NCBI RefSeq assembly: GCF_019654915.1
Contig: NZ_BPET01000017.1
Span: 1 to 64,000, forward strand
Direction of reading: 5' to 3'
DNA from: Shewanella sp. MBTL60-007
GTDB lineage: Bacteria; Pseudomonadota; Gammaproteobacteria; Enterobacterales; Shewanellaceae
Length of the DNA: 64,000 bases
Shown here in pieces: positions 57,435 through 64,000 of this stretch. A program made the translations under genes and the position numbers. How positions within the stretch are numbered: the first letter of the stretch is position 1; each line of letters opens with the position of its first letter. The notes beneath the pieces are model-generated. The model ran no database searches and was not told where the DNA came from. It worked only from the letters and a program-made list of their open reading frames with translations.

Positions 57435-58205
57435 TTAAGCGGGATCCGGCTTTTCAATTCTAAATTGTTTCAGGTTTACGCATAAAGGCATATCGGTTCT
57501 GAGTTGCACCAATTTATAACTGAGGCGCGCCATCTGTTTGCCCTCTTGAAGTTTTTTGGCTTGTTTAGAGCCTACCTTGTCGATGGAGTTATAGATGTTT
57601 GCTAGTGAGCGATAAATTCTGAGTAACTCTACCGCAGATTTAGGGCCGATACCGGGGACTCCTGGGATTTTATTACCGCTATCACCTGCTAATGCTAAGT
57701 AGTCAATTAACTGAGAATGTTCAACCCCTAGTTTTTGTTCCATATCTTCAACAGTTAGATAGATCTGATTAAAGTGATCCCATTGCTTGATATGCGGATG
57801 ATTTAATTGGCTAAATCCTTTGTCTGTAGAGACGATAATCGCTTCGCCATCTGTGTTGGCAAGTTTAGTGGCTAAGGTCGCTATCACATCGTCGGCTTCA
57901 GATTCTGCATCAATAGAGTGAATTTGGTGCTCTGCTAAATAAGTTTTGATGTCATCAAGGCCATCGGCTAATGCTTGGGGCATAGGCTTACGGCCTTTTT
58001 TGTAATCTTCATAGAGGGCTTTACGCCATGAGATTGAGTCGCCGTCCCAGACGATAGTTACATGTGTCGGTGCATGGAACTTAAGCAACTTGCGGCAGGC
58101 GCCGTTAACGCGTTCCTTCAGCCCTGAGACATCTGACTCGTTGGGTTGTGCGGCGTGGATCCGCCGCACCAAGTTCATACCATCGATAATAAGCAGTTTA
58201 TTCAA
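57435..58205 (-). CDS. xni: Flap endonuclease Xni (ExoIX)
   Basis: Xni is a FEN-type nuclease that cuts 5' flaps in DNA. The 256-residue protein has the 5'-nuclease N-terminal part (LLIIDGMNLVRRIHAAQ, WDGDSISWRKALYEDYKKGRKP), acidic metal residues (ESEADDVIATLA, STDKGFSQL) and the helix-hairpin-helix GVPGIGPKSAVELL. The length fits the family, which lacks the polymerase domain of Pol I. It follows ppnN after 36 bases on the minus strand and may be co-transcribed with it, as ygdH lies near xni in E. coli. Confidence 0.93.
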   Translation of the reverse strand: MNKLLIIDGMNLVRRIHAAQPNESDVSGLKERVNGACRKLLKFHAPTHVTIVWDGDSISWRKALYEDYKKGRKPMPQALADGLDDIKTYLAEHQIHSIDAESEADDVIATLATKLANTDGEAIIVSTDKGFSQLNHPHIKQWDHFNQIYLTVEDMEQKLGVEHSQLIDYLALAGDSGNKIPGVPGIGPKSAVELLRIYRSLANIYNSIDKVGSKQAKKLQEGKQMARLSYKLVQLRTDMPLCVNLKQFRIEKPDPA

Positions 58206-58241
58206 CTTTTTCTCTCTGTACTTTCTATACTCTATGAGTTT

Positions 58242-59594
58242 CTATTTTATGACTTTGTAGCAGGGAATGTATTCACTTCCCGGTAATTTCATTCGCTGTT
58301 GGGAAACAAATGCACCTAATAGGTCGTCCATCAGCGTCATAAGTTCGGGATCGCCTTTAAGCTCGAACGGTCCATTGAGCTCAATTGCTTTAATGGTGTC
58401 CATCTTGACATTACCAGCGACGATACCTGAAAACGCTTTACGCAGGTTTGCTGCGAGCTCAGCCTTATTAGCTTGAGAGTATAGGTCTAAGTTGCTCATC
58501 ACCTCGTGAGTAGGCTCAAAAGGGAGTTGGAACTCAGGCTCAATTTTTAACGACCACTGGTATTGATAAGAGTCGCCATTCTCTCTGCGGAAGGTTTTGA
58601 TCTCTTCCATAGCCTGCTTCTGTATTCGAGCGACCTTTACCGGATCATCGATTACGATTTGATACTTGCTCTGTGCTTCCTCACCAAGAGTCGCGCCAAT
58701 AAATTCATCGATGCGCAAGAAATACTCTTCACTCTCTTTCGGCCCCGTAAGTACTAATGGGAAGGGGATATTGCGGTTATCTTTGTTGAGTAGAATGCCC
58801 AGTAGATAAAGTAGCTCTTCGGCTGTCCCCGCACCGCCTGGGAAGATAACAATGCCGTGCCCTAATCTTACAAAGGCCTCTAAGCGCTTTTCAATATCGG
58901 GCAGAATGACCAATTCATTGACAATTTGATTCGGTGGCTCAGCGGCAATAATACTTGGTTCGGTTAGACCAATGTAGCGGGCGTGATTCACCCGTTGTTT
59001 TGCGTGACCAATGGCGGCACCTTTCATCGGCCCTTCCATAGCACCGGGTCCACAACCTGTACAGATATCGAGTGCACGCAGCCCTAATTCGTAACCCACT
59101 TCACGGGTATATTGGTACTCGATGGGATTGATACTGTGCCCGCCCCAGCAAACGACGATATTGGGATCGAGCATTGGCATTGAACGCGCGTTGCGTAAGA
59201 TATCGAATACGACGTTAGTAATGTGGCTCGCATTCGTGAGGTTGATATGCTTAAGGTTGTCGTACTTATCGTTGATGTAGACGATATCCCTTAATACCGC
59301 AAAGAGGTGCTCCTGGATCCCTGCGATGATTTCACCGTCGACGAACGCTTCTTCTGGTGGGTTGGTCAACTCGATTTTTATGCCACGCTCACGGCGTAAG
59401 ACATTGATATTAAAGTCACTAAACTGAGTGAAAAGGCCCTCAGCATTATCACTTTTAAGGCCAGATGCGAGTACGGCGAGTGAGCAGTTGCGGTAGAGCT
59501 GGTAAAGCTCACTTTTGGCGTTCTGTTTTAATCTATCAACTTCCAGTTGCGAAAGTTGATCTAGGCTTCCTCTAGGACTTATTTTTACTATCAT
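58242..59594 (-). CDS. ppnN: Pyrimidine/purine nucleotide 5'-monophosphate nucleosidase PpnN
   Basis: PpnN cleaves the glycosidic bond of nucleoside monophosphates, releasing base and ribose 5-phosphate, and is controlled by (p)ppGpp in E. coli. The 450-residue protein has the LOG-fold motif [15 protein letters not shown] near residue 258, [14 protein letters not shown] near 180, and the N-terminal DUF4478 and C-terminal DUF3412 regions that make the long form. It lies upstream of xni on the same strand. An AAGGAG ribosome site precedes the ATG. Confidence 0.95.
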   Translation of the reverse strand: MIVKISPRGSLDQLSQLEVDRLKQNAKSELYQLYRNCSLAVLASGLKSDNAEGLFTQFSDFNINVLRRERGIKIELTNPPEEAFVDGEIIAGIQEHLFAVLRDIVYINDKYDNLKHINLTNASHITNVVFDILRNARSMPMLDPNIVVCWGGHSINPIEYQYTREVGYELGLRALDICTGCGPGAMEGPMKGAAIGHAKQRVNHARYIGLTEPSIIAAEPPNQIVNELVILPDIEKRLEAFVRLGHGIVIFPGGAGTAEELLYLLGILLNKDNRNIPFPLVLTGPKESEEYFLRIDEFIGATLGEEAQSKYQIVIDDPVKVARIQKQAMEEIKTFRRENGDSYQYQWSLKIEPEFQLPFEPTHEVMSNLDLYSQANKAELAANLRKAFSGIVAGNVKMDTIKAIELNGPFELKGDPELMTLMDDLLGAFVSQQRMKLPGSEYIPCYKVIK

Positions 59595-59671
59595 AGCAAC
59601 TCCTTAAGCAGTGATGAGTAAGCTATCCCAAAAAAGAGAGGTGTAACGGGCGTTAACACAAGGGGAGAAGC

Positions 59672-61228
59672 TTAGAAGTCTATGATGACTCTATCTCTGC
59701 TTTCGTTTTTGGCTTTATATAGTGCAGCATCGGCTCTGTCGAAAGTTTCTGTGATGAGCTCATTTTCAATTATTTGTGCAGCACCTATAGACACTGTAAC
59801 TGTAATTCGCTGATCTTTAAACTTAAAAGGTATACTTTTTACCTTTTCTCTTACTCGGTTAAGCAGGGGAAGGATATCGCTCTCAGCAATATCGGGTAGT
59901 AATAGAACGAACTCCTCACCGCCGTAACGGGCGACAAACTCCGATTCGCGTAACGAATTTTTTAGCGCCATAGCAATGACTTGCAGTGTTTTATCACCGG
60001 TGCTGTGACCGAAGCTGTCATTAATAGTCTTGAAGTGATCGATGTCGGCAACGGCGACCCATAATGGCTGCTTAGTACGCTTGTGGCTACGATACTCAAT
60101 ATCCATTCGCTCTTCTAATGCACTGCGATTTGGCAGTTGAGTAAGTGAGTCGAGTAGATTGAGCTTTTGCTGCTCAAACAGACGCTCCTTGTAGGACTCT
60201 GTCTCTTTTGCAAGCTCTTTAAGCTCTCGACGTAGAGTTTCTACAGATTGCTTTAGCTGAGTCTGTTCTCTATTTTCTAGTAGCTCTTTACGACTAAGAG
60301 ATTTACGCAATGAGGCTAGGTGTGTCGTGATCTGGTTTTTTAGCTCGTTGATATCATCAACTTCTATCACGGTTTCTCCGACGTTATCGACTTGGTAGTT
60401 GATATCGCGGTTTAGTTGTTTAGCAACCTGATAGTTTTTGATTGAGTGGCTATATGAATCTGCGACGACCTCTTGTACGTTACTCAAGGCATTATTGAGT
60501 ACGTATAAAAACTCTTGCGATGCCGTTTTCTCTCGGGCGATATTATCTAGAAGTAAACTTAGTACGACCTGATAGGCGTTGAGTAGAGTGTTAAGTTCAA
60601 ACTCTTGGGTGAGTTGCTGTTTGATTTCGGAAACCTGAGCTCGCTGATCCTTTCTAAACTCAATCTCAGACAGTAACTGTGCTAATTCATGAGCGGCCTG
60701 ACGGTGGCGAGGCAATACCTCAAACTGATCACCTAAATTCAGTTTTTCTTGTAAGATAGCATCATAGAATTGGATGATTTTATCTACTTTAGGGATGTAA
60801 TCCCAGTAGCTATGAAACGGCTTAAGAAGATCTTTTTTGAAGTAAGATATCTCAAGTTTTAACTTGCTAGGTAGAGACTCAACCCTTTGAATCTGGCCGA
60901 CTATATTCGACAGTGATTTGCGGCAATCTTCAAGCTGTAACATGACATGAGCATATTGCTGCTTTAATGTCATTTCGGCTTCATAGAGAGTCGGCAACGC
61001 CTCTTCAACTTGGCTAAAGTTTGCTAATTTATGGCGTAACTTTGCCAGTTTATTATCAAGCTCTAGGTTTTGTCCTTTACAGGCAAGACTTAATTGGGCA
61101 ATAAATTGCATTAGGATGCGCAGCTTTGCATTTTGCTCTTCGTTCATCTCTTCTAAAGCCTGCTTTGCAGAGTAAAGCTTTTGCTGCAGTACATTTACTT
61201 GAGATGTACCTATGGCGGCATCCTTCAT
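59672..61228 (-). CDS. Coiled-coil diguanylate cyclase (GGDEF)
   Basis: This is a 518-residue predicted cyclase that makes cyclic-di-GMP from two GTP. Residues 1-350 are helical, including long coiled coils rich in Gln, Leu and Lys (for example LKQSVETLRRELKELAKE at about 330). The GGDEF domain is at about 355-518 with DIDHFKTINDSFGH and RYGGEEF (near 434). The inhibitory site is RESE instead of RxxD, so product inhibition may be weakened. There is no membrane helix, so it is probably cytosolic. ATG 61228 has AGGA about 12 bases upstream; a TTG at 61249 is unlikely. It follows the TPR gene on the same strand. Confidence 0.92.
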   Translation of the reverse strand: MKDAAIGTSQVNVLQQKLYSAKQALEEMNEEQNAKLRILMQFIAQLSLACKGQNLELDNKLAKLRHKLANFSQVEEALPTLYEAEMTLKQQYAHVMLQLEDCRKSLSNIVGQIQRVESLPSKLKLEISYFKKDLLKPFHSYWDYIPKVDKIIQFYDAILQEKLNLGDQFEVLPRHRQAAHELAQLLSEIEFRKDQRAQVSEIKQQLTQEFELNTLLNAYQVVLSLLLDNIAREKTASQEFLYVLNNALSNVQEVVADSYSHSIKNYQVAKQLNRDINYQVDNVGETVIEVDDINELKNQITTHLASLRKSLSRKELLENREQTQLKQSVETLRRELKELAKETESYKERLFEQQKLNLLDSLTQLPNRSALEERMDIEYRSHKRTKQPLWVAVADIDHFKTINDSFGHSTGDKTLQVIAMALKNSLRESEFVARYGGEEFVLLLPDIAESDILPLLNRVREKVKSIPFKFKDQRITVTVSIGAAQIIENELITETFDRADAALYKAKNESRDRVIIDF

Positions 61229-61346
61229 ATTTATTATTTTTCCTATCAATTACCTAGTATCGAAATCGGGATTCTTTTTAGAGCTTATCTTACCAGTTGT
61301 CCTAAAAAAGAGATATTAACATCCTTATCCTACTATCTTCAAAGAG

Positions 61347-63524
61347 TTATATGGCTAATTTATCCTCATTAATGTCTATATTTTGATGGTTCTTCCATCT
61401 TGGCCAAATGATATCTTCCTTATTGCCATTAGTGTCGACTTTAATGATCCCACGTACGATACTTTTCTCGATATTAATGTAGAGAGGATCGTTAAATATG
61501 CCGGCCGATGCAAAATTAAGCATCTTCATGGTCGCAAAGTAATCTTTATCGCTGCCGAGCGTTCTGGCGGCATGGAGCATCATCTGTAGGCTACCAAAGT
61601 GCTGTGCAGCACTGAGTTTTATGGCTGGGTCTGCCAGTAATGGTAGCTGCAATACCCCCATATGAAGGCTAGTTTGCCCATTGTGGTTCGAGATGATATC
61701 TCTCAGGAGACTGAGTAAGTGATTAGGTTCCATCGACTCGTTGAAGCAGAGTAAAAATACACCTGGGCGAATAACATAGGTGTGACAGTTTAAGCTGTTT
61801 TTAATGGCTAATACCTGTTGCTTATTCATCTTTGCATTACACTCATAACCTTGAGAAAGATCGGCGTCGAGTTGATCAGACAGGGAGATAAGCGCCATGG
61901 TTTTCATTGGTGCACTGTTTGAGTTTAAATAGTCTCGTTTAAAAGCTAAGTAACCATGAAGCCGAGTAAAAGGCTCCAATAGTTGAGTCTGTTGTAGCGT
62001 TTTAGTTTCTAAGCTGAGCTTGTTTTTAAGTCGCCATAATTTGAGTAATATTAGTAAGCTTAGGCAAAGCACAAACACACAAAGTATGGTTATTAATCGA
62101 GTGTTATTAAGCTGCTTGGTCTTAGTTTGCAACTGGTTTTGAGCTTGGCTTAGGCTAAGCTCGAGCTTTTGTGCTGCAATAATTGACTTTTGCTCATCAA
62201 ATCCAGATGGTTGTGGTTGAGTCAATTCGTTTAGGTTGTTTAACTTTCTAACGCTGTTAAAGGCTTCTTCATATAAGCCGAGCGCTTCTAAGGCGTCAGT
62301 TTGTCTCGATAAGGCTTCTTTTAACTCTGTGTTCAGTTGTTTGGACTCGGCAATGGCTACAGCCTTAGAAGCATAATCTAACGACATCTCCCAATTGGCG
62401 TCATTGGCTGCGACTTCAGAGATAAGTAGATCGTTATATACGAGGTAGTGATTACTCTTCTTCGAGGTAAATATTTCATTTGCTCGCTTAAGGTTTTCAA
62501 GTGAGGTTCGGGTATCGCCTATTTTATAATAGGCTTCACCTAGGTTATGCAGATTGAGTCCTAGGCCTATATAGTTTCCAAGTTTCGACTCGATATGTTG
62601 AGCATTGAGGTGGTAATCAATTGCCTTATACCACTGTCCTTGATTGGCATAAATCATGGCGATAACAGTCATCGATGAAGAGACGTAGTTTTCGTTACCG
62701 AGCTGGCTAAATGCTTCTGCCGCATTATTAGCGGCGCTAAGGGCTTCATCCCAGGATTCTAAATCACGATAGATCCTCGCTAGTTGCAGCTCGATATGAG
62801 CATTTTGAGACGAATTATTACCATCTTGGGAGTATTTGGTGGCTTCAGTGTAGTGAGCCAAAGATTTTCCCAGCTGGTTCTGCTTATAAAAATACTTACC
62901 TAATACAGATTCAGCGTGAGCAATCAGGTAATCATTCTCAAGCTGCTTAGATAACCGAGATAGCTCTTTTAGGTGTAATAGGGCGGTGGACTCTTCGCGT
63001 AGAATCATATGCATCACCCCTAGGTGTTCTTGTAAGGTATAACGCAGGACTAAACTGGTCTCATCTGTAGAGTGCTCCATGATCGCGACAGCTTGTTGAT
63101 ACAAAGAGATTGCGGTTGTGTAATCTTGTTGGCTCCTTCCGGCGTACCGTCCTTTTAGCATTAATACATAGCTGTTATCGAAGGTGCTACTGCTCAGTAG
63201 TTCAAGTTGCTCTGTGAGCCTTTTGGCGATCCCATAGCGGTCTTTATCTTTGTTATAAAGCTCCATCTTCAAACGAGTGAATAGCTGAATGTCGCGCTTT
63301 AACTCTGCCTTTGAGAGGCGATGGTCATCGGCAAAGCGGCTAAACTCTGCTGCTGAAGTAAAGTTTGGTAGGGTCGGCAGTGTCTTTGATAGAGAGTGTT
63401 CGAGTGTTTTGGGAGCTTCTCGTATTTGGAGTTCTGTAAGCAGTTCGTCTCTTACACTGGAATAAGCTTGAGCGCTGAAAAACGATAACAGTAAGATGGA
63501 GAGTAGGGGGATGAAAGTACGCAT
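61347..63524 (-). CDS. TPR protein with membrane helix and GGDEF-like remnant
   Basis: This is a 725-residue protein with a signal peptide (residues 1-22). A periplasmic array of TPR helices spans about 85-430, with units such as SLALHYTEATKYSQDG-like blocks and IYANQGQWYKAIDYHLNAQ. A membrane helix lies near 476-498, and the cytoplasmic region at 530-725 ends in IDINEDKLAI. In the cytoplasmic part, LHMGVLQLPLLADP and SLQMMLHAARTLGSDKDYF match the end of GGDEF domains, while no GG(D/E)EF motif is seen. It therefore looks like a degenerate, non-catalytic GGDEF-type output behind a TPR sensor. It lies upstream of a diguanylate cyclase gene on the same strand. Confidence 0.8.
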   Translation of the reverse strand: MRTFIPLLSILLLSFFSAQAYSSVRDELLTELQIREAPKTLEHSLSKTLPTLPNFTSAAEFSRFADDHRLSKAELKRDIQLFTRLKMELYNKDKDRYGIAKRLTEQLELLSSSTFDNSYVLMLKGRYAGRSQQDYTTAISLYQQAVAIMEHSTDETSLVLRYTLQEHLGVMHMILREESTALLHLKELSRLSKQLENDYLIAHAESVLGKYFYKQNQLGKSLAHYTEATKYSQDGNNSSQNAHIELQLARIYRDLESWDEALSAANNAAEAFSQLGNENYVSSSMTVIAMIYANQGQWYKAIDYHLNAQHIESKLGNYIGLGLNLHNLGEAYYKIGDTRTSLENLKRANEIFTSKKSNHYLVYNDLLISEVAANDANWEMSLDYASKAVAIAESKQLNTELKEALSRQTDALEALGLYEEAFNSVRKLNNLNELTQPQPSGFDEQKSIIAAQKLELSLSQAQNQLQTKTKQLNNTRLITILCVFVLCLSLLILLKLWRLKNKLSLETKTLQQTQLLEPFTRLHGYLAFKRDYLNSNSAPMKTMALISLSDQLDADLSQGYECNAKMNKQQVLAIKNSLNCHTYVIRPGVFLLCFNESMEPNHLLSLLRDIISNHNGQTSLHMGVLQLPLLADPAIKLSAAQHFGSLQMMLHAARTLGSDKDYFATMKMLNFASAGIFNDPLYINIEKSIVRGIIKVDTNGNKEDIIWPRWKNHQNIDINEDKLAI

Positions 63525-63653
63525 AAAAATGCCATTCCTTATGCTTAATCGTTAAATTAAGTGCCTATTTTTTGTAATTCTATTGGCTTAACTAAGTCTA
63601 ATGTTATATTTTTCTGACTCAGCAAAGAACAATAATAACAGAAGGACGTAAGA

Positions 63654-64000
63654 GTGAAACCTGTAGTTCCCCTTATCTTAACTTTTAGTAGCTTAGCTTG
63701 TGCTAACGCCGTTGCCGATGTCGATTACAAGATCGATTTAACCAGTCCCGAACATCATTTAGCAAAAGTTGAGGTTAACTTTCCCGTAACGGATTCAAAC
63801 TCTCTGGTGGTCAACTTACCTGTATGGCGTACAGGTAAGTATCAAGTCTTACCCTTAGCCGATGCGGTGAGAAAATTCACAGCGACTGATAACAACGGAG
63901 CGGTATTGCCTTGGACGCGTACGGCGAGCGGAGAATGGACTGTCACCCTGTCGGAGCCTACAAGTGTCACCGTGAACTATCAGTTATACGCTAACAAGTT
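63654..64000 (+). CDS. M61 family peptidase, N-terminal part (runs off the window)
   Basis: The reading frame from GTG 63654 runs to the window edge (about 115 residues visible). A signal peptide (residues 1-22) is followed by DVDYKIDLTSPEHHLAKVEV and LVVNLPVWRTGKYQVLPLADAV. This pattern is typical of the N-terminal domain of M61 glycyl aminopeptidase-like enzymes, in which VxLPVWxPGxY occurs. The catalytic HExxH part lies outside the window. AAGGA seven bases before the GTG supports the start. It is divergent from the TPR gene. Confidence 0.75.
   Translation, partial: MKPVVPLILTFSSLACANAVADVDYKIDLTSPEHHLAKVEVNFPVTDSNSLVVNLPVWRTGKYQVLPLADAVRKFTATDNNGAVLPWTRTASGEWTVTLSEPTSVTVNYQLYANK

Overview
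The window looks like a chromosomal segment of a Shewanella species (marine gammaproteobacterium). The main evidence is the run lldP, dld-II, lldE-lldF-lldG, nadK, grpE, dxs-ispA-xseB, pomA-pomB, thiI, gcvA, rlmM and an NAD-type isocitrate dehydrogenase. I recall the same order in Shewanella oneidensis, but no search was run. Base composition is moderate and even. There are no rRNA or tRNA genes, no CRISPR array, no intact insertion sequence and no prophage genes. The region is mostly core genome.

Layout. 0-6 kb: an Aer-like PAS chemoreceptor, a DUF998 membrane protein, glutathione-dependent formaldehyde dehydrogenase and an NDH-2-like flavoprotein. 6-8.5 kb: ubiU-ubiV with divergent ubiT, the oxygen-independent ubiquinone hydroxylation genes. 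8.5-12 kb: a pseudouridine synthase with a long coiled-coil extension, a YfhL ferredoxin and an AraC-type regulator. 12-16 kb: an exported amidohydrolase, then a DUF3299 protein paired with an OprB-like porin. 16-24.5 kb: trhP (tRNA U34 hydroxylation), an HDOD protein, an EAL protein with a degenerate GGDEF domain, a thioesterase, an OsmC protein and a very large membrane-PAS-GGDEF-EAL protein. 24.5-30.5 kb: a DEAD-box helicase, a small lipoprotein, a CobW-type GTPase, a MATE exporter and a TPR/TonB-C protein.

30.6-38.3 kb is the lactate utilisation locus, all on the minus strand: permease LldP, the Fe-S D-lactate dehydrogenase Dld-II, and the three-part L-lactate dehydrogenase LldEFG. Four CRP/FNR-like palindromes lie upstream of lldP. 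39-43.6 kb: nadK, grpE behind a clear sigma-32 promoter, and the dxs-ispA-xseB operon. 44-52.6 kb: sodium-type flagellar stator PomAB, ThiI, a small exported protein, GcvA, an alpha/beta hydrolase, a DUF423 protein, RlmM and NAD-type isocitrate dehydrogenase. 52.8-64 kb: an S9 peptidase, a MarC protein, two small membrane or exported proteins, Xni, PpnN, a coiled-coil diguanylate cyclase, a TPR protein with a GGDEF-like remnant, and the start of an M61-type peptidase that runs off the window.

Two themes stand out. One is respiratory flexibility: oxygen-independent quinone synthesis, lactate dehydrogenases, NDH-2 and probable CRP/FNR control. The other is cyclic-di-GMP signalling: two GGDEF/EAL proteins, one cyclase and one probable degenerate relative, alongside a chemoreceptor and a flagellar stator. 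I found no convincing wholly new system. The most useful leads are the palindrome cluster upstream of lldP, the cyclase/TPR-remnant pair, the DUF3299-porin operon, and a short GGGGTCA-bounded element upstream of xseB.
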